From Cepaea nemoralis (lineage: Eukaryota > Mollusca > Gastropoda > Stylommatophora > Helicidae): 64,000 bases of DNA. Made by a program: the position numbers and the translations under genes. This document shows, piece by piece, positions 41,717 through 55,316 of the stretch. Within the stretch, counting starts at the first letter, position 1, and every line of letters starts with the position of its first letter. Below the pieces are notes generated by a model. It was not told where the DNA came from and searched no databases. It saw nothing but the letters and a program-made list of their open reading frames with translations. Where the stretch lies: assembly GCA_014155875.1 (NCBI GenBank), contig JACEFZ010004172.1, positions 632,001 through 696,000 on the forward strand, in the 5' to 3' direction.

Positions 41717-43600
41717 CTTTGCATTTTCCTGAGAAACCACATTTCCACTACATTAGATGTTTTTCAGCTTGTCTGTTCATTGTTCACATTTCAATTCAAT
41801 TCAATCAGGTGCCGTCTCCGCAATGAAGGTTGGCTGCAATGGATCTCCAACACTGTCTGTCTCTTTGCCTTGACTGTACATTCTGTCAGGCTGATGTTCG
41901 TCCATCTCTTGATGTTATCCTCCCACTTGTATCGTTGTCTACCTCTTGATCGCTTGCCCTCAACCTTGCCCTCCAGTATGGTTTTTATAAGAGTATCATG
42001 TCTTTTTAACGTGGCCAAGATATTTCACTTGTCTCCTCTTTATTTCTTTCATCAACTCTCTCTTCATTCCCAGTTTTTCTAAGACCTCTGCATTTGATTG
42101 TTTTTGTTTCCATGAAATACGACCTATTCGTCTGTATATCCACATCTCTAGGGCTTCTATGCAACTTTCTAGTTGCTTGTTCAATGTCCAGGCTTCCGAG
42201 CCATACAGCAGCGTTGAATATACGTAGCATTTGACAATTCTCATTTTTAATGCGTTATTAATCTCTCTAGATGTTAATACTGATTTCATGCCGTTGAAAG
42301 CATTTTTGGCCATTCCTATTCTCTTTTTGATTTCCATTTCACTTCTGCCATCATCTGTTATTATATATCCAAGATAAGAGAAACTTGTTGCTTGTTCTAG
42401 TATCTGCCCGTTTACTGTGATGTTCATTGATGACCTTTCCTGTTCACTGCTAATTATCATAGTGTTTGTTTTTTGGATGTTAATATCTAAGTCATATTCT
42501 GCACTGCGCCTGTTTACTTCTTCCACTAGGTCTTGCAACTCTTGCTCACTTTCTGCTAGTAACACGGTATCATCAGCATATCTAAGATTGTTTATGATTC
42601 TTCCATTGATGCTGAGTCCAGGCATTTCAACTTGTTTAAAAATTCTTTCTGTGTATAGGTTGAAGAGGCTTGGAGACAGTACACATCCCTGCCATACTCC
42701 TCTTTTTATCTCTATAGGTGACGAATAGTTATTACCGCATCTAATAGACGCCACCACTTGTTCCCAGTACAAGTTACTAATAAGTCTGATGTCCTTTCTG
42801 TCTACTCCTATATCTTGAAGGCACATAATTAGTCCACATTTCACATCCATACAAAAGTACAGGTTCTCTTTAGCACTTCAACACTCTTTTTCTTATTGCA
42901 ATTGACATCATATTGTAAATTATTGGTCTGTCTGTTTTCTAACTTGCAAAAGGCTACCTTTGCCATAGCGATTCTTGTTCTAATCTCATCAAGGCATCTC
43001 CCATAAGATATTATGACTGTTCCAAGATAGTTGTACCCATTCACTTGTTTAAGAATATTCCCAGTTACTTGTTTAAGAATATTCCCAGTTACCTGTATAT
43101 TACAATTCCCAGTTAACTGAATATTCTCAGTTAACTGTATATTACATTGTGGTATGTTGTTCGTTTTAGAAACGACTTTAATACCTGACTACTTACAATT
43201 TAATTCTTACCCAGTTGTTCACTGTGTAAAATAACTGCATCTACTAAACATTTCAGAATCCGTTCGTTGTCTGCAATAAATACTGTGTCATCTGCATATC
43301 TAATAGTATTGATGTTATGTCCCCCTTTGATGATTCTTCTAAATTTCTAATAATGTTTTCACTGTATAGGGAAAAAAGATCTGGAGACATTACACATCCC
43401 TGTCGGACACCTCTCTTAGTAGGATGATATTTACCTTTTTCATTATCAATCTTTATGGCAGTTTGTTGTTTCCAATATACATTTTTTTAAACAAGTCTAA
43501 GGTCTTTCCCATCAGTGTTTAGATCTGCAAGCATCTTTGTCATGTTGACATGTCTTACTTCATCAAAAGCCGTTGTGTAGTCTATTAGAAGTGGGAATGC
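41717..43600 (-). pseudogene. LINE family E fragment, split by a family F LINE
   Basis: Seen: at 41717-41793 the minus strand matches the end of 51690-51770. After the family F insert it resumes at 42844 with pieces matching 51780-52140 (YNYLGTVIISYGRCLDEIRTR, IAMAKVAFCKLENR). From about 43260 to 43600 come RT palm pieces VRQGCVMSPDLFSLYSENI and LLIDYTTAFDEVRH. Small direct repeats of GAATATTCCCAGTTA-like units lie at 43035-43140. Many stops. Known: EN/RT LINE palm and thumb. Confidence 0.75.
41785..42843 (-). mobile_element. 5'-truncated LINE family F insertion with 9-bp TSD
   Basis: Seen: CACATTTCA at 41785-41793 and 42835-42843 flanks the insert. On the minus strand it carries an open frame of about 280 codons: IEIKRGVWQGCVLSPSLFNL, INNLRYADDTVLLAESE (catalytic pair), TSFSYLGYIITDDGRS, YSTLLYGSEAWTLNKQ, VKYLGHVKKT, and after a frame change GKRSRGRQRYKW. 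The 3' tail is (TTGAA)n at 41792-41806. Known: RT palm, thumb and basic tail of an EN/RT LINE; the endonuclease and fingers are missing by 5' truncation. Confidence 0.87.
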
Positions 43601-45163
43601 GCCACCACCAAATTTATGTAGTATCACTGGCGAGCAACCCCAGGTTGTCAGAAATTGACTTGGGACACAATCTGTATGGCTGAAATACTGATTACGCCCC
43701 TGAATATCCCAGAATACAACTACAAGTGGCTCATAAAATAATGTAATTAGCTGTTCTAGATATTTGCCAAGGAGTGGGAAGGAGATGGTTAGATGAGCTA
43801 GATTTAAGTCTACAAATTGACTTCTGGCCCAGTGCAGGTATTCCCCCTGATGTTTCCCCACCCTGGTGTCTAAGTAAGCCCCCACCAATGTACACACACA
43901 AACACATATGCACGATTGGAAAATTACAGATAACCATGAGCTTAAAACAAACTACTTTAAATACCATCAATATCGTTGAATGGTTATGATGATGATGGTG
44001 ATGAAATCAGATAGGTGTATGATATATAACAATCATGTTTAAATGATTAATAGTAATACATAACTCGAATGTTTCCTGTATCCTGTCTGGATCTGTGGTT
44101 CAGATCAGCACTGCCGGTCGGTGGTCGGAACAACAGTCCGTCCTGACGCCACCAGATTCCTCAGTGTCACTTGGCTCCTGTTGAGGGCTTTGAAGAGATA
44201 ATTAAGAATATGTAATATCTCGTTCTACATCAGCACAATCCTAAATAATACATACTCTATCACCCCCATATTCAATGACCAGTCTGGCCAAGTCTGTCTT
44301 CCAGCTTTACTACGTTCACTCTTCTTCTCCCTCTATCTCCCTCTCCTACTGTCTAGTCTGGGAAGGACTTTTCAATCATCTCACACGCCTGTAGTTACAA
44401 ATCAGCCATCCCTTATAACGTTCCTGATCTCCGGGCTTATTTGCCGTGTTCAGTCTCTGTGAAAGACCTCAGTGAGTTACAGTGAACACTTGTTCACAGC
44501 TCACTGAAAGGGTTAAGCGGACCATACACCCAATACTGAGTGTGGGTAGTGTCCTTACCACTATGCCTCTTCTGCACACACAATCAATAGGCAGTATGCC
44601 AATGCACGCTGTGTATAAGAACACCATAGCATAACACCAAATTACCATATGACGATTTTCATCTCAAACATCAAATAAACATAAAGTATACACATTCAAA
44701 ATAGGCATATAATGATATTCTTACATAAGTAGTATGAATGCCAAAAATTTTGTAATATAATTATCTACAACAAACTGAGAAACTAATAGTTTCCATAGAC
44801 GTGACAGACATCTGTAAATGAAAGTCAAAAGTATGTCCAGAACATAGCCGAATGCATGTCCAGAGTATAACAAAAATGATGCATTTAAACCTTTAAAAAC
44901 ATAGGTAAGAATAACAAACTAATATCAGTAGGACTAATTACAGTAAACTGAAGAATACTAGTTCACAGATCAGTACCAAGAAACACTGATAGTCTCAAAG
45001 AACTAGCCTACAACAGCCGACAAGTGAAGGCTCCTGAATCTACAAGTTAGTAACTAATATTCCTATAAACTTCTATCCGTACTCAGACATTTGAAGTTTA
45101 GACATAATTCGTTCATACCTGTACAGTTCACTGAATGTATCTGAATTGAATCGATCAAGGCAA
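43601..45163. other. Unassigned intronic stretch
   Basis: AT-rich to balanced sequence. 44090-44560 has promoter/LTR-like GC-richer DNA but no second copy in the window. No coding motifs recognised. Confidence 0.3.
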
Positions 45164-46162
<999 letters not shown>

Positions 46163-46601
46163 ATATCTTTTCCATCTTACGGCTCAGACGTTTAGTGTGT
46201 GACTTATCTTCAATTATTTTCTCCTTTGTCTTTATTCCATTTCTGATATTTTCCCTCCATGCAACACGTTCGGCAGCGACTTGCTCCCAATGTACATTAT
46301 CAGTGCCTGTATCAATCATGTCCCACTTACACACATCTTTGTATCGTAGTAGAGGCTGACCCCAAGATCTCTTACCCATCTGTAATTCACCAAAGAAAGA
46401 TGGTGCATAATGGTGGAAATGACCATGTGAGGTCCATGTGTTCACATGCATACACCTTGGACAAACATTTACAGCGCGAATTGGTCTGATCAGACACATT
46501 TGTTTCTGCCATGGGTTGTAGTTATTATTATGCCTTTTTGAAGCACAATGTAACAAGCTATCATCTGTAAAGACGACAAAGTGCCAATAATAATATCTTT
46601 T
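46163..46601 (+). mobile_element. LINE family C copy with 5' inversion (twin priming) and TSD
   Basis: Seen: ATATCTTTT occurs at 46163-46171 and 46593-46601. Between them the left part (46172 to about 46395) is family C in minus orientation, coding FFGELQMGKRSWGQPLLRYK and SHTKRLSRKM. The right part (about 46396-46592) is the adjoining family C 3' end in plus orientation, coding MVHNGGNDHV then the finger region, ending in an AAT-type tail. The two parts meet at an AAGATGG shared by both. Known: this is the pattern left by twin priming, a by-product of target-primed reverse transcription. Confidence 0.82.
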
Positions 46602-48407
46602 AGTGAATCCAAGTCATCATGTAGCAGGCCCTTTACTGAAAATTACTGCCATGGCATGCAAACACATTTCTCTGTCTCTTGCCATTTCTTCCTGATTCTC
46701 AAGGTGTCTGCAAATGTCCTGAATCTGTGTTTGTGTTGGCCGACCCCTGCCACTTTTTCAGGAAACCATGCCTTCCATCACTATTCTTTCCAAACCGATG
46801 TGACACATTTTTTTGAGTTTTTTTATACATGATACTATTTATAAGCTGTTTTCTTTGGTGTTCAATCTTGTAGAATTTCAGTACTTTTCTTTTTCTTGGT
46901 CAACAATATTTTAAGACTTTTTGTGTAACATCTTAGCTCGAAAACCCCATGCAATCACTTTCATGTATATTATGTGGGTTCTTTGTTGTGTCTTCGAACA
47001 TTTCACCACACTACTCTTTCCATCCTTCTAGTATATATTTGCTTTCAGTTAAAGTGTTATCATTCCTGTCTCCAATTTTTTCCTTGCGACTAGAGGTGCT
47101 CTATTTTCTATTTCCCCAGTACTCATCTTAAATTGGTAGACTGGTGTGATTATCTTAAGAGTTAGGAGTATGCTTGCAAATTCCTCCTGTAGTGCGGTGA
47201 CTATGTATCAGCCAATCCATTTCCATATTCTGCCATTGCCATATATAAGTGAGAGTTTTTTTAAATATGGTGTTACAACTGTGCTTCAACAGATCACTTA
47301 ATATTAACACCAGCCTTCTGGTCAAAGAACTTAACACTCTTGTTGCCTTTATAACTGTGCAAACAAAATGTGAAAAACTACTTCAATCAACTACTTTCAC
47401 CTAAATCATTGACAGTGGGGGAAATATAACATAAATTGCAATTCCCATGTTGTCAGCTGATGTGTTCATTTGACAAAAGGAACTTAACATAAATCTTCGT
47501 CAGATACCAAGATTATTAGTAAAATCAGTATTTTATATGGTACTTTGTGCAATTTTAGTTACATATAAATAATTCTCTTGAAAGTATACACAATTATTCA
47601 GTCATATTCTGCACTCACTGTACTCATTTATTCTCTTTCTGTCAGATACAATTTCAGAATTATAATATATAGCTTTTCATGTTTAGATTTGACAGATTCT
47701 AAGCCTTCATACAAATTAAATATAGTTAGGTATGGATACATGTGTTGAACTCAAATCCACTTGAATTTGAGCAGGATGTTATTGTCCTTCAGTATCCATC
47801 TTAAAACTAGGAGGACCTGCGTGCTTGTTGCACACTTTAAACATCCCTAGGCAGTTCGAAATTAAAAAGAGTAGGCTGCATAGGCTGCTTCCTAGGATAC
47901 ATTTCATAATTAGTAAGAAAAATGTTGTTGCATATCGTTTACAGGACGTTGTAGTCAACCCCAGCATTTTTTGGCTGTTTTTGATTTCTTAGCAAGTTTA
48001 CGTTCAGTGAGATAGCCATTGCTTTCGGAAAGATCGACACCAGTACCATTTATAAAAGCCCACGTAAGGCAATCTGTTGCCAATTGCCCACATTTGTGTT
48101 TCCAAAACTGTACGCGGGATTGCCAACTGCATCCGTAACACTACGCCACAAGGCCAGCATGATTAGTAAATCTACTCACAAAAGAAATGTTTATAACATG
48201 TTTTCTTTTTAATACACACATTTTGATCCATGTTGGTGAACTGAGTTGAGATTATACTTGTGTAATCTATGGGAGAAAACTGGAGCACATACAAAGTTAT
48301 TCAAGTGCTCATTGAAAGTGAGGCTTTACAAACCAAACAGCTATACCATTGGTTTATTGTATTGATGATGATTACATAGGAAGTTTAATTTACATTTTTT
48401 TTTCCAG
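46602..48407 (+). other. End of SNF8 intron 3, little recognised
   Basis: AT-rich intronic DNA ending in the strong polypyrimidine tract and acceptor TTTTTTTTTCCAG at 48395-48407. A short piece at 47930-48010 resembles 12055-12140 (GCAAGTTTAC-type), probably a shared repeat. No ORF motifs. Confidence 0.4.
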
Positions 48408-48512
48408 CAAGCAAAGGTTTCTGGGCTGAAGTTTTAGGAGTTGGGGATTTCTATTATGAATTAGGAGTGCAAATTGTGGAAGTGTGTATGGCAACAAGCA
48501 AAAGAAATGGAG
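48408..48512 (+). CDS. SNF8: SNF8/VPS22 (ESCRT-II subunit) internal exon
   Basis: Seen: acceptor CCAG ends at 48407 and donor GTATAT starts at 48513. After completing a Ser codon with the T at 9091, the exon reads [19 protein letters not shown], then [15 protein letters not shown] and the first base of the next codon. Known: SNF8 has [23 protein letters not shown]......NGG, almost invariant in animals, in the first winged-helix part of the EAP30 domain. No lesions. The next exon (expected to start G-L-I-T/L-E) was not found up to 64000, so intron 4 is longer than 15.4 kb. Confidence 0.95.
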
Positions 48513-48559
48513 GTATATATTTCTTTCCTAATAAACTGCCTGTTGTTTTTTTGCTTATG

Positions 48560-49125
48560 TGATATGTGTAAGCACACATACATACATCTACACATATCAC
48601 CAAAACATTCATACAACCTTAAACTACATATGCATATGGTATATATGAAAAAGGAGAGAGAGAGAGGGAAGGGGGAGGGGGGTGTTTGTATGATGCCTGG
48701 GATATTGCCACATGGGATATGCGGAATTAGAAGGTCTGAAAATACAAGGCTTCACTCATCCTGTTCCATATAAAACAGGGTCAGTAGGGTTGATTCTTAT
48801 ACCACATATTGTAGGATCAAATGTCCCAGTACATTGTGTTATTAGGGTTGTATAAGAACAGACCACCAATAATACACATGATATTGGTTGGCCCAGTGAA
48901 GCAAGATTAATATACTGTGTGGTACTGATGCGTAACACCCAGGTTTACTCTTGCTGTATGTGAGTGCATATCCCATAAAGGAAATCATGGAACAGCATAC
49001 ACTAGAGACAGCCCGGATGATGGATATACTGTGGGTGCATCAGCTCCAGCTTCTCTCGTTGCTGTTCATTGTAAGAGATTAAGAACAGATAGGTGTGTAA
49101 GAGAGACAGCACGGATGATGGATAT
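48560..49125 (+). repeat. Unnamed ~570-bp repeat, copy 1
   Basis: Seen: from the GTAAGCACACATACATAC-type start through a GA/G-rich tract and ATGGGATATGCGGAATTAG to AGACAGCACGGATGATGG. It matches, inverted, 60548-61215 with scattered differences. No ORF motif, TIR or TSD was identified, so its class is unknown. Confidence 0.7.
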
Positions 49126-49302
49126 TCATTCATTCATTCAGTTGCATGTCCTGTGCAACACCTTGCTCCCATAACAACCTTCCGGAAAACTTCTTGATCA
49201 CAAGCAAGATGTCCCGCGTCCGATACACCCATCTGGAGATCGTCCACCACATCCTGCATCCATCTTCTCTTTGGCCTTCCTCTTCCTCTCTTCCCAGGCA
49301 TA
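49126..49302 (-). pseudogene. LINE family B 3' end
   Basis: Seen: minus strand reads GREEEEGQREDGCRMWW-type (frame-shifted from the GKRGRGRPKK tail) and ends in (GAAT)n at 49126-49140, matching 22095-22260. Confidence 0.8.
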
Positions 49303-51390
49303 TCATCATCATCAAGTGCCGTGCTGACTGGCGTAGGCGTTCATGACTCTCCACAGATCTCGGTCTTTGGTTTTCTGGATCAACTCTGCCATTAATATTC
49401 CTCCATGCCACTGTCGCAATCCATCCAGCGTCATTTCTCGTGGTCTGCCTCTGCCTCTCTTCCCCTCGATCTTTCCAGTTGTCACGATGTTCTCCAGCGC
49501 CCCTCTTCTTATCACAAGACCAAAAAAAGCTGTTTGTCTCTTTCTTATTGTTGTATATAATGTTCTAGTTTCGCCAGCCTCTTTAAGGCATTCGTCATTA
49601 GTTACTTTGGCAGTCCAAGGAATTCGCAACATTCATCTAAGGAACCACATCTCTGTTGCTTCCAATCTCTTCCTAATTTGTTCATTTATATTCCAAGATT
49701 CACAGCCATACAGCAAAACAGGTTCTATATAGCTCTTTAGCACTCTCTTTCTTACATTCAATGATAGCGACTTATTGCATAAGATATTCTTCATTTTTTG
49801 AAATGCAGCCTTTGCTTGCCCTATTCTTCCATCTGATGTTATAAATATCCCTAGATATTTAAAACTATCCACTTGGTGAAGAATTTTCCCTTCTATCTCT
49901 ATTTCACATTTGGGTGTCACCTCTTTCTTTGATATCACCATTGTTACTGTTTTCTTGATATTCAAGGAGAGTCCTTTCTTTGCACTCTCTGTTACTAAAA
50001 TGTCCAACAATTGTTGTAGATCTGTTGCATTATCCGCTATTCAATACTGTGTCATCTGCATAGCGAATATTATTTATATTATAACCTCCAAATATTATTC
50101 CTGGCTTTTCTTTGATCTCTCTCATTATTACTTCGCTATAGAGGGAGAAGAGATCTGGTGACAAAACACATCCCTGTCTTACTCCCAACTTTATGTGTTC
50201 ATAATTTCCTTCTTTATTTCCCATTTTAATTGCTGCTGTTTGGTTCCAGTAAATATTTTTTATTATTCTGAGATCTTTCCCATCAATGTTAATATCTTCC
50301 AACATTTTAATCAGTTCATCATGTTTTACTTTATCAAATGCCTTAGTATAATCTATGAAGCACAAATATATGTCTTTCTTTGTCTCTACTGATCTTTCTA
50401 ATAGTGTTCGTAATGTGTATATTGCATTGTTTGTACCTTTTCCTTCCACAAATCCATACTGTTCTTCACCAATTTCCATTTTTATTTTCTTCCTTGTTCT
50501 TCTCATTATAATTCTGAGTAGAAGCTTAGTGACATGATTTATGAGGTTAATTGTACGAAAATCTTCGCATTCAATTGCTCCTGGTCTTTTTGGTATAGCT
50601 ATAAATACAGATTTCAACATATCGCTTGGTATATATCCACTGCTATAAATATCATTCAACATTTTGGTTAATATATCTACTCCAAATTCTCCCATTACTT
50701 CTAATTCTTCTATTGTGATTCCATCTGGCCCAGCTGATTTTCCTTTTTTCATATACTTGATAGCGTCATCAACTTCTTTTAGAATAGGTGGACCTTCTAA
50801 GTTACTTTCTTCTGAAAATTCTGCCCTTTCTCCATCATATAAGTCTCTTATATACTCATTCCACCTCTTCATTATAGCATCTTCCTCCAATAATATATTT
50901 CCTGTTTTTGATTTTAAACAACCTGTATTTATTCTAATATTTCTTCCTGTAATCTCACTGATTTGTTTGTGCAAATTTTTTGTATCTTTAAAAGAATTTA
51001 ATTCAATTTTCTTGCACTGTTCATTTAACCAACTTTCTTTTCCCTTCACACAATTATTTCTTATTTATTTATGCATGCTTATAATTTTTACTCTGTTTTC
51101 TTTTGGCCATCAACTTTAATATTTCTTCAGTCATTCATTTTTTATTAGCCTTTTGGCTTCTCTCAGGTAATATTTCTGTGCTCGTTTGATGAATGGAATC
51201 CCTTAACATTTCCCATTGTTCGTTTATATTCTGTATTTTAGCTATTGCATTATACCTGTTTTTCACAATCACTCTGTATCGTTCTTGAATTTCTTTCTCT
51301 ACCTTCAAAACCCCTTTATTAAGTCTCATGTTCCTAATCACTTTTTTTTCTTCCATTCAGTTTTACTTTTATTATACCACATAGTTGCAT
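49303..51390 (-). pseudogene. LINE family D, RT and C-terminal region
   Basis: Seen: from 51350 leftward a linker, then RT boxes: KGKSAGPDGITIEELEVMG, FRTINLINHVTKLL, YGFVEGKGTNNAIYTL, CFIDYTKAFDKVKH (first Asp), VRQGCVLSPDLFSLY and NNIRYADDTVL (catalytic pair, about 50050). A shifted frame then gives DSFKYLGIFITSDGR, EPVLLYGCESWNINEQ and finally GKRGRGRPREMTLDG. It ends near 49303 with an ATG-repeat tail. Few lesions: a stop near 51065-51130, a break at 50040 and another near 49640. The endonuclease is missing. Known: EN/RT LINE. Confidence 0.88.
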
Positions 51391-52400
51391 TAATGTGCCA
51401 TGCCAGAAAGCGTGGGCGGTCATGACTCGCCATTTCACTCGAACACCAGCATCGTGTTCCTGTCTCGTCCATGTCATGTGGCCAAGCCATCCAGATATTT
51501 TCCTCTCAGTCTTCCTCTTGGTCTGTGCCCTTCGATCTTGCCAGTTGTCACTAAGTTCTCCAATCCATTTCTTCTCATAACATGTCCAAAAAATTTTGAC
51601 TGTCTACGTCTAATTTCTCTAATCAATTTACGATTTTCATTTGTCTCCTGTAGTACTTGGTCATTGGTTTTTCTGTCTGTCCATGGTATTCTTTGCATTT
51701 TCCTCAGAAACCACATTTCTGCAGCCATCAGATGTTTTTCAGCTTGACTGCACATTGTCCAAGTTTCACATCCATACAAAAGAACAGGCTCTATGTATCC
51801 CCTCAACACTCTTTTTCTTGTTTCAATTGACATCTTTTTATTGGTCAGAATGTTTTTCATCTTGCTAAAGGCTACTTTCGCCATGGCGATTCTTGTTCTT
51901 ATCTTTTCAAGGCATCTCCCATCAGATGTTATTACTGTTCCGAGATAATTGTACCGATTCACTTGTTGAAGAATATTCCCATTTACTTGTATATTACATT
52001 GTGGTGCTTCGTTCTTCCTAGTGACGACTATAGCCTGTGTCTTCTTACAATTTAATTCCAACCCCAGCTGCTCATTGTGTACAAAAACCGCGTCTACTGA
52101 TTGTTGTAGATCTTGTGCATTGTCTGCAATCAATACTGTATCATCTGCATATCTAATGTTATTGATGTTTCATCCTCCAATGCTGGGTACATGATCACTA
52201 TTACAGTCAGCACCTGGCATTGTCTTTACATTAATTAACGCATTTCTACACCTTTTATTAATAAGTATGTAGTCAATTTGGTTGAGTATTTTCTTCTCAG
52301 GGCTTTTCCATGTGTAAAGTTGTCTTTTATAGTGTTTAAACCAGGTGTTTCCAATTATCATATCATTGATATTTGCCCATTCTGTTAGTTGTTCTCTTCG
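51391..52400 (-). pseudogene. LINE family E with internal deletion (endonuclease end joined to RT palm)
   Basis: Seen: at 52361-52175 the minus strand reads RQLYTWKSPEKKILNQIDYI and PGADCNSDH, the end of an APE-type endonuclease. Within a few bases (about 52160) it is joined to NIRYADDTVL-type palm sequence, then LGLELNCKKTQAIVV, YNYLGTVITSDGRCLEKI, EPVLLYGCETWTMCSQ and SKFFGHVMRRNGLENL. Known: in a full LINE about 1.2 kb of linker and RT fingers lie between those points, so this copy lost them. Confidence 0.8.
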
Positions 52401-52468
52401 TTAATTTTTTGTACCCAAACCCGGTTTAGTTGTTCTCTTCGTTAATTTTTTGTACCTAAACCATAATT
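52386..52468 (+). repeat. Two ~42-bp direct repeats
   Basis: TAGTTGTTCTCTTCGTTAAT followed by TTTTTGTACC(C/T)AAACC occurs twice in a row at the junction between families E and B. Confidence 0.8.
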
Positions 52469-52469
52469 T

Positions 52470-52990
52470 TCCAGGCATATACCCCTCCATTATTGTTTCT
52501 CCAAACTTTCATGACGTTTCAAGTGACCAAAATATTTCAATTTAGCTCTTGAAGTATGGATGCATTTGTTCTTTTCTTTATCCAAGATATCCTTAGAACC
52601 CTTCTATGACATTTAAATGAAAAGGCATTTTTGCGCTATTCAGCTTGTTTAGCAAGTGTCCAGTTTCACAGGCGTGTGTTGCAATGGTTAAGATGCATGC
52701 TCTTAAAAATCTAATTTTTGTAGTTCTGTCTGTCCCATTCCATAATTTATTCAGTTGTTTTAGTCTTTGAAGAGGAATAGATAGTCATTGTTTAATTTCT
52801 TTCATTGTGTCACCATTATTGGTAATCAATGACCCAAGATATTCACAATTTTCCACCGTCTTCAAATTTTCCTCATTAACATATATTTCTTTCTCCATAG
52901 TAGTTTTATCTATGTGCATTATCTTTGTTTTTGCTATGTTAAGATATAAGTGATTTCCCGTGATTTTCACTATTCCTTTGAGTTGAAGTT
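52470..52990 (-). pseudogene. LINE family B C-terminal fragment
   Basis: Seen: minus strand [19 protein letters not shown], then VENCEYLGSLITNNGDTMKE, followed by damaged thumb sequence; DNA closely matches 21600-22090. Both ends are truncated. Confidence 0.8.
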
Positions 52991-53014
52991 ATTAGGTTTT
53001 CTGTGATGTGGATA

Positions 53015-53354
<340 letters not shown>

Positions 53355-53381
<27 letters not shown>

Positions 53382-54460
53382 AAGGATGTATGTATGTGTG
53401 TGGGTGGGGATGTGTTTGATACGTTCGATAACGGTCCATCCGATTGAGATGAAATTTTCTACATGTATTCTTTTCATTCCCGTGCAGGCAACTGTCATAG
53501 TTTTATTTTTTTGTGTCAGCTATTTACTTACTAAAATTTAATATTTAAATTTACATTATCATTTCCATATAGCAAGGGGACTTAACAAAAGAAAAGTTAT
53601 TTCAAGGGGCATAACTTTTAATAACATTGCTATTATTTTATATATAGATTGTTGCATTGTTTTCAAAGATTTATAAACTCTTTGTCTACAGTTATTTACA
53701 GGCATATGAGTTATAAGAAATAATGATATAATCTTTAAGGCATTTTCATAGTTTTCATAAAAATAATGCATCTATTTAAATAGTGAAAATTTTCTAACTC
53801 ATCTTTTCGACTCAAGAAGTTATCTACAGTCATGTAGGTGATTGAAAACAGTTTTCATTAAAAATAATGGATGGTGTGTGGAAGGACATTCTTAAGTTAA
53901 TTTTTTTTTGTTACATGAATTTAATGAGACGCTCCCCGCCAGGAGCTGGGCGAAGCCGCGCCGGGTCAGATAGATAGACAGACAGATAGTCGGGAACGGG
54001 AGCTTATATGACTACTTATATGAATTAAATGAGATGCTCCCCACCAGAGGCTGGGCGAAGCCGGGCCGGGTCAGACAGACAGACAGATAGTCGGGAACGG
54101 GAGCTTATATGACTACTTATATGAATTAAATGAGATGCTCCCCACCAGAGGCTGGGCGAAGCCGGGCCGGGTCAGACAGACAGACAGATAGACAGACAGA
54201 CAGATAGTCGGGAACGGGAGCTTATATGACTGCTTATATGAATTAAATGAGATGCTCCCCACCAGGGACTGGGTGAAGCCGGGTCAGACAGACAGATAGA
54301 TAGATCCCCGCCAGGATCTGGGCGAAGCCGCGTCGGGTCGGACAGACAGATAGACAGACAGATAGACAGATAGTCGGGAACGGGAGCTTATATGACTACT
54401 TATATGAATTAAATAAATGAGATGCTCCCCACCAGGGACTGGGTGAAGCCGGGCCGGGTC

Positions 54461-54491
<31 letters not shown>

Positions 54492-54657
54492 TAATCGGGA
54501 ACGGGAGCTTATATGACTACTTATATGAATTAAATGAGATGCTCCCCACCAGGAGCTGGGCGAAGCCGGGCCGGGTCAGACAGACAGACAGACAGACAGG
54601 CAGACAGATAGATAGATTCCCGCCAGGGCCTGGGCGAAGCCGGGCCGGGTCAGCTAG
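53355..54657 (+). mobile_element. Helitron-like repeat, copy 2
   Basis: Seen: the body from about 53381 (GATACGTTCGATAACGG...) matches 11460-11830, then at least five tandem units of GGAGCTTATATGACTACTTA/GCTGGGCGAAGCCGGGCC type at 53935-54657, ending CTAG|T at 54654-54658. The left TC end is masked by the TA repeat. No ORFs of note. Confidence 0.65.
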
Positions 54658-54677
54658 TATATATATATATATAGTCA

Positions 54678-54900
54678 AAATTTTTTGGGCATGTTATGAG
54701 AAGAAATCAATTGGAGAACCTTCGTTCAACTAGTAAGATCGAAGGGAACAGACCAATAGGAAGACCTAGAAGCAAATACCTGGATGGCTTGGCCTCATGG
54801 CATGGTCGAGACAGAAACACTGAGCTGATCCACGACTCTGGTGATCGAGTGAGATTGCACAACATGACCGCCCAAGCTTCCGGCATGGCACATGATGGAT
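54678..54900 (+). pseudogene. LINE family E 3' end fragment
   Basis: Seen: frame FGHVMRRNQLENLRSTSKIE, then RPIGRPRSKYLDGL and GRDRNTELI, ending in GATGGATGG. It matches 62620-62825 and, inverted, 51400-51600. Confidence 0.75.
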
Positions 54901-54904
54901 GGAT

Positions 54905-55316
54905 ATATATTAGTTTAGTTTAGTCGATGGATCAACATCACGGCACATGGGTGTAACCCATAAGTGCTCCGTTCTCCTCCTAACTCAAACCTGAGTCTGG
55001 AGAAACTCAGCTCAGTGCACGAACTCTGTAGCACCGGCGAGGATTCTGAAATAATTTTGGGTAGATTTTTAACTCAAAATTTTGCCCGGGCAGCGCCGTT
55101 AGGCTACTCTTTTTCGATTTCCAACTGCCAAGGGATTATTTACGTGCGCAGCAATACACACGGGCGTCCGATCTCACTATGCAGAGACCAGGGGAAATTT
55201 ATTACTAGAAGTCGATGAGAAGAAAGAACCCGGCATAACCGGGGCTTGAACCCGGAACCTCCAGCACTCGAGGCGGACACCATACCTCGAGACCACGCAG
55301 CCCCCCCCCCCCCCCC
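54905..55316 (-). mobile_element. tRNA-derived SINE (SINE-3)
   Basis: Seen on the minus strand: after a run of 16 G, GCTGCGTGGTCTCGAGG contains box A (55295-55285) and GGGTTCAAGCCCC contains box B (55253-55241), with a long variable region between as in Ser/Leu-type tRNAs. A ~330-base body ends in (TAAAC)n-like repeats near 54920. TA repeats flank both sides. Known: tRNA-derived SINE; distinct from SINE-1 and SINE-2. Confidence 0.75.
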
